Of a DNA stretch of 64,000 nucleotides, positions 33,205 through 41,672 are shown piece after piece. Source of the DNA: a virus. The stretch covers positions 1 through 64,000 of the IMG/VR virus record IMGVR_UViG_3300028786_000006. One strand, written 5' to 3'. The notes beneath the pieces are model-generated. The model saw nothing but the letters and a program-made list of their open reading frames with translations, did not search any database and was not told where the DNA came from. Numbering within the stretch: position 1 is the first letter of the stretch; each line of letters starts with the position of its first letter. Made by a program: the position numbers and the translations under genes.

Positions 33205-33242
33205 CAAAAAAGGGGAGCCAGCGCAAGCTGACTCCCCTTTTT
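33205..33242. terminator. bidirectional terminator, GCAA loop
   Basis: AAAAGGGGAG.../...CTCCCCTTTT with CAGC-GCAA-GCTG apex, between the holin (+) and gp32 (-). Confidence 0.88.
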
Positions 33243-33250
33243 CTTTGGGC

Positions 33251-34345
33251 TTACGCCCCGGCCAGCAGACGCTCGAATTCGTCGAGTTCGTCACCGGCAC
33301 TTTCGGCCTTCGGCGGCTCAACCTTTTCCACTACAGGTTCAGCGGCTTTGGTGACCGGCTGTTCCGTGGTGACAACGGTGTCAGCGACCGGCGGCTTCTC
33401 GTCCAGCTTGGGCTTTTCTTCCTCTTTCGGGGCGGCACCAAGCAAGTTGGTCGCACCGGCCAATTCGTCGACGCTCTTACGAGGCGCCGCGCCCTTGACG
33501 CTGAAGTCGTCTTCCAGGTTCATCACCTTGCACAGCAGGGTTTTGAGCGCTTCGTACGTCTTGAAGTTCTTGCGGTCGTAGAATTCCATGATGGAATACT
33601 GCTTCTTCCAAACTTCTTCCATCAGCTCGTCGCTTTCGAACAGCGGCCCTTTCTTGCCGAAGGACGCCAGCTTGAAGTCTGGAACGCGGGAGGTGCGACC
33701 GTTGAAGGTCTTCTCTTCCGAGGTCAGGTTCAAGATCAGGTTGGCACCTTCGATAATGTCGAACGGGTCAATCGGCTCGATGTTGTCGAACTGAGGCTTG
33801 GCAGCGGACTTCAGGATGTTGTCGATAGCGCGCCCGTATTTGAACAGGAACACCTTGCCTTCGTTTTCCGGGGCATTTTTGTCGCGAACGACATACAGGC
33901 CGCAGATGAAGTCTTCGCTCGGCAGGCGCTTCTTGAGGATTTCAGCGTACGCCTTACCCTCAACAGTTTCCTTGCCCATTTCATTCCGAACTTTCCAGTT
34001 CGGAGTATCCATCTGGCGGACCGGGCAATCTTCGCCGAAGGTCTGCAGACTGTTTTCTTTGTACCAACCGCCAGGGCCTTGGAACCAGTGGCTGACGATA
34101 CGGGCCGCCGGGGTCAGTTCGTCCCCATCCAGCTCACCAGCTTCGGCTTTAACCATATCCACATACGGGATAGGGAGCAAGCGCACGATGCTTTCGCTGT
34201 TACCCTTGGCGTCAAACGTCCACTTCCAGAAGCGGTCATCCTTCTGCCCGCTGTAGCCGCTGGTGGCTTCAATTTTCTTTTGAAGGGCCGCCATACCAGA
34301 TTGGCCATTTTGGGAACGTGTACGGAGTTTCGAGAAATCGACCAT
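33251..34345 (-). CDS. 32: gp32-like single-stranded DNA-binding protein
   Basis: 364 aa (T4 gp32 is 301 aa). The N-terminal basic/LAST-like segment and KWTFDAKGNSESIVRLLP start of the OB core are typical. The core keeps HWFQGPGGWYKEN and EDCPVRQMD but the last Cys of the T4 CPxC zinc motif is Arg here, so the zinc site looks lost. The acidic C-terminus (DELDEFERLL) recruits partner proteins. Lies next to gp33 as in T4. Confidence 0.88.
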   Translation of the reverse strand: MVDFSKLRTRSQNGQSGMAALQKKIEATSGYSGQKDDRFWKWTFDAKGNSESIVRLLPIPYVDMVKAEAGELDGDELTPAARIVSHWFQGPGGWYKENSLQTFGEDCPVRQMDTPNWKVRNEMGKETVEGKAYAEILKKRLPSEDFICGLYVVRDKNAPENEGKVFLFKYGRAIDNILKSAAKPQFDNIEPIDPFDIIEGANLILNLTSEEKTFNGRTSRVPDFKLASFGKKGPLFESDELMEEVWKKQYSIMEFYDRKNFKTYEALKTLLCKVMNLEDDFSVKGAAPRKSVDELAGATNLLGAAPKEEEKPKLDEKPPVADTVVTTEQPVTKAAEPVVEKVEPPKAESAGDELDEFERLLAGA

Positions 34346-34422
34346 GCTTGATGTTTACCTGTACGCCCGTTAGAAGGTAAGAGGGTCCGGTATCCGGGCA
34401 ATAATCCGGCCCCAATTTTCGT

Positions 34423-34677
34423 TCAGACCCCGAAGAGGTCTGTCAGCGAAACCGTGGTGTTCTTTTCTTTGAGGAGGTTGAGGCTGGAGGCCTCGTGCTT
34501 GACTTTTTCAACCAGGGTGCTGGTCAAGTACGGCTTGATCGCTTCGATCTCGATGTCGTACTCGTCAGCCTTTTCGCAGATGCAAGCGATATGCGATTCG
34601 GACTCGCCCCGGTGGACTGCAAGTTCAACTTCTAAGCTGAACTTGTCAGGCGTGATTAGTTCTTGTTCAGGTTTCAA
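34423..34677 (-). CDS. 33: gp33-like late promoter co-activator, TTG start
   Basis: 84 aa (T4 gp33 is 112 aa). The helix pattern IEAIKPYLTSTLVEKVKHEASSLN and C-terminal SLTDLFGV, a sliding-clamp-binding peptide, are typical of gp33 of distant T4-like phages. gp33 links RNA polymerase beta-flap to the clamp at late promoters with gp55. TTG at 34677 is the only start candidate; it overlaps the zinc-ribbon gene and has GGGG upstream. Adjacent to gp32 as in T4. Confidence 0.75.
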   Translation of the reverse strand: MKPEQELITPDKFSLEVELAVHRGESESHIACICEKADEYDIEIEAIKPYLTSTLVEKVKHEASSLNLLKEKNTTVSLTDLFGV

Positions 34678-34918
34678 TGTTTGACCCCAGGTTGCCCTTT
34701 TTGATCAGGTCGAGCTTGTCGCGGAAATCGCGAGGAGTCTTCGACATCATGTCACCAACACCGGAGACGATATTGGGGCACCCGATCTTCATGTTGACGG
34801 ATTCGATGGCGTTGCACTCGGGGCATGGTTGGTCGCGGGGGGTATGTCGCAGGTCGACCTTAAAGATGGCTTCAAACGTGTGCTCGCACTTCGAGCATTT
34901 GTAGTTGTACAGGGGCAT
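34667..34918 (-). CDS. FmdB-type zinc ribbon protein, 83 aa
   Basis: MPLYNYKCSKCEHTFE followed by CPECN gives the FmdB-like CxxC...CxxC zinc ribbon (Cys about 8, 11, 34, 37). Small phage versions are widespread; suggested roles are regulatory. ATG at 34918; first gene after the 34941-34969 promoter, leading gp33 and gp32. Confidence 0.8.
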   Translation of the reverse strand: MPLYNYKCSKCEHTFEAIFKVDLRHTPRDQPCPECNAIESVNMKIGCPNIVSGVGDMMSKTPRDFRDKLDLIKKGNLGSNIET

Positions 34919-34940
34919 TCAGCGCTCCAGACATGTAGCA

Positions 34941-34969
34941 ATTATGGGCCGCCGGGCTGGCAAGAGCAA
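34941..34969 (-). promoter_or_regulatory. promoter of the zinc ribbon-gp33-gp32 unit, in an inverted repeat
   Basis: TTGCTC (34964-34969), 17-nt spacer, CATAAT (34941-34946). GCCGCCG/CGGCGGC arms (34948-34954 / 34975-34981) place the -35 in the loop. Confidence 0.65.
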
Positions 34970-34992
34970 CAGTTCGGCGGCTCAAACGGGGG

Positions 34993-35922
34993 TTACTGAC
35001 TAAAGATTCGGTCGATCAGTTCAATCACGTATTCTTCAGACAGTTCGCGTTGCGGGCTACCATCTTCGGGCTTGGCGTGCATGGCTCGAATCAGCATCGA
35101 GAAGTAGTGGCTGTCGCAACCGTTGAGCTGGTCGGACAGCACCGCCGCGTCGGTGAAATCGATCTTCTTGCACTGGATGGCCATCTTGAGGATCTGGCCG
35201 GCGTTGATTTTCCAGTCACGCTTGAGGAACTTGCGTACGCGCAGGATGGAGCAGATCGGGTACAGTGAGCCGGTATATACCAGCGACCGCGACAACAGCG
35301 ACTCCATGGCCTCGGGCTTCAGCTCCAGGTGGTCATCGTGGTAGGTGTACCAGTTCTGACAGTGGATGAAGTCGTAGTTCTTGTGAATCTGGTCTGGCTC
35401 GCCGAAGAAGCGGATGATCAGCTGCACCTTGTTGGTCAGCGTTACCGCGTTCTGGCTCAGGAAGGTCGGCTGATAGCGCTTTTCTTCGCCATCTTCAGGC
35501 GACGGGCCTTCTACCGGGGCCAGCAAATCAGCCAGCTCGATTTCTTCTTCCTGCTCTTGCGCGTCGGTTTCGGTCTGACCAGCAACACCAGCGCCTGAGA
35601 CGCGGATCATGATGCGCTCTTCGGACTCATAGTTGATGTTGGTGAAGTTGTCTTCGAAGACGTTGATCTCGTAGTTTTCACCTTTGATCAACTGGAACCG
35701 CTTGACGTAGTATTCAGCTACGGCCCTGGCGGTTGCCTTCGTCTTGAAGTACACATCGAAGTCGTTCGGTGCGTTACCCAGGAGCAGGGAAGCAATGGCC
35801 CCGCCGGTAATGATGGTATCCTTGGACGCCAGGAGGCGAACGGATTCATCTTCAATCGAGCCGAGCCATTCTTGAATCTTGGCACGGAGTACACGTCTGA
35901 TCGTTTTGCGGCGGGCGCCCAT
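34993..35922 (-). CDS. Pol-beta-type nucleotidyltransferase-like protein, 309 aa
   Basis: The signature TIITGGAIASLLLGNAPNDFDVYF (about 37-60) gives the GG...DxD active site of the nucleotidyltransferase superfamily (tRNA CCA-adding/poly(A) polymerase-like). A Glu/Pro-rich insert lies about 125-150. C-terminal helical region ends in ELIDRIFSQ. Related genes are common in T4-like phages; substrate unknown. ATG at 35922 with GAGG upstream. Confidence 0.7.
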   Translation of the reverse strand: MGARRKTIRRVLRAKIQEWLGSIEDESVRLLASKDTIITGGAIASLLLGNAPNDFDVYFKTKATARAVAEYYVKRFQLIKGENYEINVFEDNFTNINYESEERIMIRVSGAGVAGQTETDAQEQEEEIELADLLAPVEGPSPEDGEEKRYQPTFLSQNAVTLTNKVQLIIRFFGEPDQIHKNYDFIHCQNWYTYHDDHLELKPEAMESLLSRSLVYTGSLYPICSILRVRKFLKRDWKINAGQILKMAIQCKKIDFTDAAVLSDQLNGCDSHYFSMLIRAMHAKPEDGSPQRELSEEYVIELIDRIFSQ

Positions 35923-35931
35923 AGGTGGACC

Positions 35932-36369
35932 TCAGAGATTAGGGTAGACGGATCGAACCACAACCAGCGGGAGACCAGGGATCAGGGTCTGATGGTTGAA
36001 GATCGAGAGGATGATTTTGGCTTCGTTCGGGTGAAGCCAGTCCAGGATGTCGTTCAAGGCGTCCTGACGCAGACGCATGTTCCGAGCTTTGTCAGTGATG
36101 CGCTCGAGAGCCTGTACCACACCGAAGAAGGATTCGGTCGAGGCCACGTTTTCGAGGCGGCAACGGTAATCCGGGGTGAAGCCGGTCTCGCGAATGTCCG
36201 CGAACATGTCTACGGGACCGAAGGCGATCTGACAGAAAGACCTCATGGCCTTGGTGTCGTTCTCGCGCATGGCGGTTATACGCGCCGGGAGATCCTTGTG
36301 CTGGGTCACGTGTTGCATGATCTCAGACAAGGTGCCGATGCTCTGGCGGACTGAAATGGGTTGTTTCAC
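35932..36369 (-). CDS. DUF6433-like conserved T4-like phage protein, GTG start
   Basis: 145 aa from GTG at 36369, 2 nt after the previous stop, with GGTGG upstream; a TTG further up would overlap the neighbour. The pattern MRENDTKAMRSFCQIAF and C-terminal LHPNEAKIILSIFNH...VVRSVYPNL resembles the uncharacterised DUF6433 family of T4-like phages. Helical, soluble. Family call from memory. Confidence 0.6.
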   Translation of the reverse strand: MKQPISVRQSIGTLSEIMQHVTQHKDLPARITAMRENDTKAMRSFCQIAFGPVDMFADIRETGFTPDYRCRLENVASTESFFGVVQALERITDKARNMRLRQDALNDILDWLHPNEAKIILSIFNHQTLIPGLPLVVVRSVYPNL

Positions 36370-36370
36370 T

Positions 36371-36616
36371 TCAACCACCAAACTTTTCGAAGGCAACCAA
36401 CGTGGTCACCAGGATCGATACGCTGAGGCAGTACATGGCCGCGTTACCGAACCAACTGCCAGTGATGGTCAACAGGGTGTTGTCCACGGCCTTGTGAGCG
36501 ATGTAGTACTGGACGGCGTTGGTCACGAGGACGGCGCGGCAGCAGAACAGGGTGATCACGTAGGCCAGGGCGAACACGAGGACCAGTTGGAAGTACGGGA
36601 GTAGGTTGAGAATCAC
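36371..36616 (-). CDS. membrane protein, 81 aa, GTG start
   Basis: GTG at 36616 overlaps the resolvase stop (GTGA) and has GGGGAAA upstream; the longer frame to 36664 is inside the resolvase gene. Two hydrophobic segments (about 6-28 and 55-75) predict a two-pass inner-membrane protein. No family. Confidence 0.55.
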   Translation of the reverse strand: MILNLLPYFQLVLVFALAYVITLFCCRAVLVTNAVQYYIAHKAVDNTLLTITGSWFGNAAMYCLSVSILVTTLVAFEKFGG

Positions 36617-37182
36617 AGTGGTTTCCCCTGGGTGATTTTGAATGCGGTGTCGAGGACTGCCCAAGCGTCAGTCAGGTCGTCGATTGGCTTGACGTACGGC
36701 TTGTCCAGTTTGACGATCTTGTGCATTTCGACCATGAACAGGTCGTTGAACGCATCGACCATGGCCTCCTTCTTCGAGTTACCCTTACCGCTGTGATGTT
36801 TCTTGACAGTGGAGGGCGAAGGAGGCGTGGCTATTTCGATACCGGCCTTCCAGAGCATCTGCTTGAGGGCGCCGCCGTTTTCCGCCATGTTGAACACGAG
36901 GCCGGACGACGAACCCATCGAATAGCCTTCAATGGCTACTTTCTGAACCCCGTGTTCCAACATGATATCCCTGGCCCAGAGCGCGTTGTTGTGATAACGC
37001 TCTTCGTCGCAGGAGTATGGTGGGAGGGTCTGGATGGTGACGTTACCGAAGCGCCCGGCCTTCGTCTTGTATTCGCAAAGGCTGAACATCTTCACGTTTT
37101 CAAACTTCAGGGGCTGGGCGCTGTCGTAAATCGCAATGGCCGGCGAGTTCATCGAATAATCGACGCCCGCAAAAACGGTCAT
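36613..37182 (-). CDS. RuvC-like Holliday junction resolvase
   Basis: 189 aa. RNase H-fold catalytic acids: FAGVDYSMNSPAIAIY (Asp8), VAIEGYSMG (Glu about 77), DDLTDAWAVLDT (Asp about 168-171). PPSPSTVKKHHSGKGNSKKEAM is the typical RuvC loop. T4 uses endonuclease VII (gp49) for this job, so this phage may resolve packaging and recombination junctions with a RuvC-type enzyme. ATG overlaps the upstream stop (ATGA). Confidence 0.8.
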   Translation of the reverse strand: MTVFAGVDYSMNSPAIAIYDSAQPLKFENVKMFSLCEYKTKAGRFGNVTIQTLPPYSCDEERYHNNALWARDIMLEHGVQKVAIEGYSMGSSSGLVFNMAENGGALKQMLWKAGIEIATPPSPSTVKKHHSGKGNSKKEAMVDAFNDLFMVEMHKIVKLDKPYVKPIDDLTDAWAVLDTAFKITQGKPL

Positions 37183-37346
37183 TCCTCGTCACCATCTTCG
37201 ACAGGTTCTTCGGTTTGGGTTGCATCAACTACGTCCTGGCCGCCACAGATGGGACAGAATGCCGGTTGGTCTTCGCGGCGGGTCAGGACGTAGAAGGTTT
37301 CGTCGCAGTCAGCGCAACTCAACAGATGTTTGAAAGTGTTGGACAT
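37179..37346 (-). CDS. small zinc ribbon protein, 55 aa
   Basis: ATG at 37346, stop 37179-37181. Translation gives LLSCADCDETF and FCPICGGQD, two CxxC pairs 22 residues apart, followed by an acidic tail (TEEPVEDGDEE). A compact zinc ribbon. The stop overlaps the resolvase start as ATGA, so the two are translationally coupled; it may help the resolvase or bind DNA. Confidence 0.7.
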   Translation of the reverse strand: MSNTFKHLLSCADCDETFYVLTRREDQPAFCPICGGQDVVDATQTEEPVEDGDEE

Positions 37347-37361
37347 CGATACTCCGGGAGA

Positions 37362-37604
37362 TCAGTTTGAAAGAACGTGTTCCCGGAAAGAAGTGAAGTC
37401 ACCAATGTGACGCTCGTCCAGGAACACTTGAGGGAAAGACCGGGGCGGGTTGCCGCCTGCCTGCTCTACCTTAGCATTCAAATCTTCGCGAGTGAAATCG
37501 GTGTCCAGCTTGAGCACAGTATGATCAAGCTTACGCGCTTTGCACACAGTGATTACCTGGGTGCATTGCGGGCAGTTTTCCTTGGAGTAAATGATGTACC
37601 CCAT
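37362..37604 (-). CDS. nrdC: glutaredoxin
   Basis: 80 aa with the CPQC active site (residues 12-15) and the cis-Pro/GSH region SFPQVFLDERHIGD (about 56-69). It reduces ribonucleotide reductase, encoded just downstream on the same strand (38196-41604). ATG with GGAG nearby. Short, complete glutaredoxin fold. Confidence 0.9.
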   Translation of the reverse strand: MGYIIYSKENCPQCTQVITVCKARKLDHTVLKLDTDFTREDLNAKVEQAGGNPPRSFPQVFLDERHIGDFTSFREHVLSN

Positions 37605-37606
37605 GA

Positions 37607-38104
37607 TTACAGCTTGTTACCGTCGAGGCCGACAATGTCGGTGGCCGGGGTGGCGATCTTGACGGCGTTTTCGGAGCTGACCTGACTGGCTGCTTCTTTG
37701 GTCAGTTCGACCACTTTGGCACGCAGGCGGGCTTCGTCGCTGACAGCCTTGGCTTCGTACGCAACCTGGCCGAAATGAATCTGACCTTCGTTGGCACCGA
37801 AACCGGCGGCATGCGGGTCCATGTAGATCAGACCAAACTTGGTGGCGAATGCGTGGGAAGCAACGGCCAGGAAGTGGATGTCGCCGTCGAGGCTGACGGA
37901 AATGGCGTCGAACAGATCATCCTTGCCGTCCTGGTGGACGTCCAGGGCGATGCAGATGGTGCCGTACGGGCCGATCATCCACTTGGCACCTTTGTCGCCG
38001 TCTTGCAGCGTGAAGGTGAACTCCTGATTACCTTTGAAGGCTTCAGTGGCGTAGGCCTGGATTTCGTCGATGCGGGCCTGCAATTGTTCTGGGGTGCGGG
38101 ACAT
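37607..38104 (-). CDS. hypothetical protein, 165 aa
   Basis: ATG at 38104 with GGAG upstream and a promoter at 38144-38171. Soluble alpha/beta protein (GTICIALDVHQDGKDDLFDAISV) with a helical C-terminus (ARLRAKVVELTKEAASQV). Lies between glutaredoxin and nrdB. No family recognised. Confidence 0.6.
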   Translation of the reverse strand: MSRTPEQLQARIDEIQAYATEAFKGNQEFTFTLQDGDKGAKWMIGPYGTICIALDVHQDGKDDLFDAISVSLDGDIHFLAVASHAFATKFGLIYMDPHAAGFGANEGQIHFGQVAYEAKAVSDEARLRAKVVELTKEAASQVSSENAVKIATPATDIVGLDGNKL

Positions 38105-38143
38105 TCAAAACTCCGTTGTATCATGATTGGTTGAACGGGGCAA

Positions 38144-38171
38144 ACTATACCCCGCCCGTGTTGTATCTCAA
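38144..38171 (-). promoter_or_regulatory. sigma70-like promoter within CGGGG/CCCCG arms
   Basis: TTGAGA (38166-38171), 16-nt spacer, TATAGT (38144-38149); the -10 lies in the loop of a GC palindrome. Confidence 0.6.
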
Positions 38172-38195
38172 ATGGTTTCTACGCTCAAACGGCGG

Positions 38196-39227
38196 TTAGT
38201 CCCACTCAAGACCTTTGTCTTGGTAGTCGAGCACTTTCGCCTTCTCGAAGAAGTTCGACTCGATCACGATGCCGTGCTGGCCCATGTAGTCATTGATCCA
38301 AGGCATGGTGTCCTTAGTGACCTCTGGGAACACACGTTGGAGGCTCAGAAGGTCACAACCTTCGTTGGCCAGGAACTTGGTGCCACCCTCGACGATCTCA
38401 GGGGTGTAGCCCGGCAACCCGCCGTCAGCGATGTGGAGGCCCCACTGGATTTCCAGAAGCGCGCCGGTCTTGATGATCTGACGGCAGTCTTCCAGCACTT
38501 CGGTAGTGAACAGCTCAGGACGCTCAGCCTTCAGGTCATGCCACATGTCGCTGAACAGGTAGGTGTGTTCAGTTTCGTCGCGGGCGATGTATCGGATGTT
38601 GTTGGACACACCCGGGAACTTGCCGCCGTTGCGGTTTTGGCTGAAGAACAGACGGAAGCCGGAGTTGAACATGATCTTCTCGATCACGATGTTACCGGCG
38701 ATGGCCCGCACGAAGTTTTCAGGGGAGTAGTCGTCACGCAGGAGCGAGGTCAGGCGCAGGACGTGCTCGTTCTTGTCAGCCAGCAACGGGTTGGTGCGGT
38801 ACAGGCTGTACGTTGCGTCTGGGTCCATCCCCAGGGTGTCCACGATCCGACCGTAGGTCAGGCAGTGAATCATTTCCTGTCGGGTCTGCTCGGTCAGAGC
38901 GAAGATGTACTCAGGGGTGGTGATGTGCTGCCCGATTGAGGTGGCCAAGGTGCTGAGCTGGATACCGTCCAGGTTGGACAGGAAGCCCAGGGCGCGCTGG
39001 ATTGCCTGGCGCAGCTTGGGGGTGGCCGCTTCATAGTGAGAGCGGTCGACGACCATCTCAACGTCAAAATGTGTCCACTGGTCGTGGATCATCTTTTCCA
39101 GGCGGCGGATCGGTTTGTCATACTTGCACGGACTCACCTTCATCATGTTGTCATTGACACCTTCGATGATACGGCGGTCTTCCAAGCGGACGAACTTCAG
39201 TTTTTCGGGTTGAGCGGTGCTCGTCAT
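38196..39227 (-). CDS. nrdB: ribonucleotide reductase small subunit (class Ia)
   Basis: 343 aa from ATG 39227 (MTSTAQPEK, GGAG upstream); the frame continues to 39353 without coding character. Di-iron ligand motifs: EQTRQEMIHCLTYG (ExxH) and DETEHTYLFSDMW (ExxH). It makes the radical used by NrdA to reduce ribonucleotides to deoxyribonucleotides. The C-terminal DYQDKGLEWD is a plausible NrdA-docking tail. Follows nrdA by 100 nt. Confidence 0.9.
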   Translation of the reverse strand: MTSTAQPEKLKFVRLEDRRIIEGVNDNMMKVSPCKYDKPIRRLEKMIHDQWTHFDVEMVVDRSHYEAATPKLRQAIQRALGFLSNLDGIQLSTLATSIGQHITTPEYIFALTEQTRQEMIHCLTYGRIVDTLGMDPDATYSLYRTNPLLADKNEHVLRLTSLLRDDYSPENFVRAIAGNIVIEKIMFNSGFRLFFSQNRNGGKFPGVSNNIRYIARDETEHTYLFSDMWHDLKAERPELFTTEVLEDCRQIIKTGALLEIQWGLHIADGGLPGYTPEIVEGGTKFLANEGCDLLSLQRVFPEVTKDTMPWINDYMGQHGIVIESNFFEKAKVLDYQDKGLEWD

Positions 39228-39327
39228 TCTTACTCCGGGACAATGATACCACCAGTACAACGGGTCTGGTAGGAGGGGAAAGCACCGGAGGCGGCACGAG
39301 AGGCAGCCTCCGGGGTAGGTCAGGGTG

Positions 39328-41604
39328 TTACTGGCAGGACTCGCAAACTTCACCGCTGTCCTGGTGGAATTCAGGCTCTTCCTTCAGAACGACCGGTGGG
39401 TTATTCATGTCACCGTTCTGCTGTTCGCCGGAACCGGCTTCAGACTGGACCGGCTTGTTGCGCAGGTAATACGACGTCTTGTTGCCGCCGTCGTACATGC
39501 GGAAGTACCAGTCGTTCAGGGTGCGACCCTTGTGCTTCAGTGGGTCACGGTACAGGTTGGTGGACTGGCCTTGGTCGATCCACTTGGCGCGCACGGTGGC
39601 CGCGTCGATGATCCAGATCTGGTCAACTTCCCAGACGGTCTTCACCAGGTCAGGGCGGTTATACTTCGCCAGAGGGTTGATGATCTTGAAGTTCCCCGAG
39701 AGGTTCTCTTTGACCAGCACACGCTCGTTGATCGGCTGGGTGACTTCGGTGGTACCAACGATGTTGGCGATGGTCGCGGTAGGGGCCAGGGCGATGATGT
39801 TGCAGTTACGCATACCACCTTTGACGTACTCACGCAGCTCTTGCCACTCGGCTTCGCTGTACACAGACTTGGTCTGGTTACGGGCGGTGTCGATGGTCAG
39901 GATACCTTTGGACCACAACGAACCTTCGAACGACTCGTACGAGCCGCGCTCGCGGGCCAGTTCTGCGGACGCACGGATCGATTCATATGACATGATCTCG
40001 AACAGCTCGTCGGCCCACTTCAGGTGCTCTTCGCTTTCGAAGTCGATGCCACATGCAACCAGGGCCTCTGCGTAACCCATCATACCCAGGCCGATCGGGC
40101 GGTGCTTCATGTTGCTGTTGCGAGCCTGTTCGGTTGGGTAGAAGTTCAGGTCGATCACGTTGTCCAGGTTGCGGACAGCCAGGCGGATGGTCTTGCGCAG
40201 CTTCACGCGGTCGATCTCGCCATGCTTTACGTGCTTGGAGCCGTTGATCGAGCCCAGGTTGCAGACGAAGTGCTCGTCCTTGCTGTTGTTCAGGATGATC
40301 TCAGTGCACAGGTTGCTGTTGTGCACGACACCAACGTGTTGCTGTGGGTTGCGACGATTGGACTCGTCCTTCCAGGTGTTCCACGGCGCACCGGTACGGG
40401 TCAGGCGATCCAACATACGCTGCCACAGCTCGAAGGCTGGGACTTGCTTGCGGGCCAGGAAGTTGGCTTCAGCTTCCAGGTAACCACGTTCGAACTCTTC
40501 CCCCCACGTTTCGTGGAGGTGTGGTACGTCGTTCGGGCAGAACAGGGACCACATTTCCTTGTTACGAACCCGTTCCATGAACAGGTCAGGGATCCAGGCC
40601 GCCGGGTACACGTCACGTGCACGCAGGTAGTCGTCACCGGATTGCAGCTTCAGGTCTACGAAGTCAGGGAAGTTCAGGTGCCACACTTCCATGTACGGTG
40701 CGAATGCGCCCTTGCGCTTGCCGCCCTGGTCGACCGAGACCGCTGTATCGTTGTAGATCTTGATGTACGGGATCGGGCCGCTGGACTTGCCGTTGGTCGA
40801 CTTGATGTGCGAGCCCATGGCCCGTACCGGGGTCCAGTCGCTGCCAACACCGCCAGAGAACTTGCTCAGCAGGGCGCAGTGCTTGAATCCGTCGAAGATG
40901 TCAACGATGTCATCCTGGAACTGCGTACCGTAGCAGCTGGACATCTGGCTGTGGTTGGTGCAGCTGTTGAACAGCGTCGGGGTGCTGTTCATGAAATCGA
41001 ACGAAGACAGCAGGTGGTAGGTCTCGATCGCAGCAGCCGTCGGGTCTTTTTCCAGCAGGCTCAGACCCATGGCCACACGCATGAACATGTGCTGAGGCAG
41101 CTCATACACGCGGGAGCGCTTACCGTGCAACTGCGGAGAACGCAGGAGGTATCGGTCAGCGATGGTCTGGATGCCCTGGTACGTGAACTGGTCATCACGA
41201 TGGATGTGTTCAAATACCACATCACACAGAGCATCGATGTCGAAGAAGCCTTCGGACAGTACCAGAGGATTCAGGTGACCGAAGTTTACTCCGGTCTCCA
41301 GGTAGGTGCGGAGTTCGCCGTAGTGAGCAACGAACGTACCGGCTTCCTTCTTCAGTTCTTTGATCACGAAGCGGGCCGCGACCTTGTCGAACTCCGGGCT
41401 TTCTTCGCTGATCAGGCCGGCGGCGGTGTTCTTCAGCGCCACGTTGATCTCGGCGGTGGTCATATCATCGAAGAACTGCATGTTGAGGTTCGCCAAAAGC
41501 TCGGCGCGGTTGACGTTCAGGCCTTCGCACACCTCTTCAGCTTGGCGGGCGATTCGAGTGGCGTCAAAGTCGGCTCGATTACCGTCGGACTTGATTACTT
41601 GCAT
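39328..41604 (-). CDS. nrdA: ribonucleotide reductase large subunit (class Ia)
   Basis: 758 aa from ATG 41604 (MQVIKSDG, AGGAG upstream); the 41640 start is rejected. An ATP-cone-like region covers 1-90. Catalytic NLCTEI (Asn-x-Cys-x-Glu about 427-431), the first redox Cys in NSCTNHSQ and the C-terminal redox pair CESC are present. Catalyses NDP reduction for phage DNA synthesis. Gene order A-B-(165 aa)-glutaredoxin. Confidence 0.93.
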   Translation of the reverse strand: MQVIKSDGNRADFDATRIARQAEEVCEGLNVNRAELLANLNMQFFDDMTTAEINVALKNTAAGLISEESPEFDKVAARFVIKELKKEAGTFVAHYGELRTYLETGVNFGHLNPLVLSEGFFDIDALCDVVFEHIHRDDQFTYQGIQTIADRYLLRSPQLHGKRSRVYELPQHMFMRVAMGLSLLEKDPTAAAIETYHLLSSFDFMNSTPTLFNSCTNHSQMSSCYGTQFQDDIVDIFDGFKHCALLSKFSGGVGSDWTPVRAMGSHIKSTNGKSSGPIPYIKIYNDTAVSVDQGGKRKGAFAPYMEVWHLNFPDFVDLKLQSGDDYLRARDVYPAAWIPDLFMERVRNKEMWSLFCPNDVPHLHETWGEEFERGYLEAEANFLARKQVPAFELWQRMLDRLTRTGAPWNTWKDESNRRNPQQHVGVVHNSNLCTEIILNNSKDEHFVCNLGSINGSKHVKHGEIDRVKLRKTIRLAVRNLDNVIDLNFYPTEQARNSNMKHRPIGLGMMGYAEALVACGIDFESEEHLKWADELFEIMSYESIRASAELARERGSYESFEGSLWSKGILTIDTARNQTKSVYSEAEWQELREYVKGGMRNCNIIALAPTATIANIVGTTEVTQPINERVLVKENLSGNFKIINPLAKYNRPDLVKTVWEVDQIWIIDAATVRAKWIDQGQSTNLYRDPLKHKGRTLNDWYFRMYDGGNKTSYYLRNKPVQSEAGSGEQQNGDMNNPPVVLKEEPEFHQDSGEVCESCQ

Positions 41605-41672
41605 GGATACTCCTGTGGTTGAAACATGATCGCTAAGCAACCTCAGCGACCGATTAATCTATGGAGGACAAA

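Noticed and set aside
33245-34351. + strand frame of 368 codons opposite gp32
   Set aside because: Antisense shadow of gp32.
40024-41622. Long + strand frame (532 codons) opposite nrdA
   Set aside because: Antisense shadow; nrdA on the minus strand has all catalytic residues.
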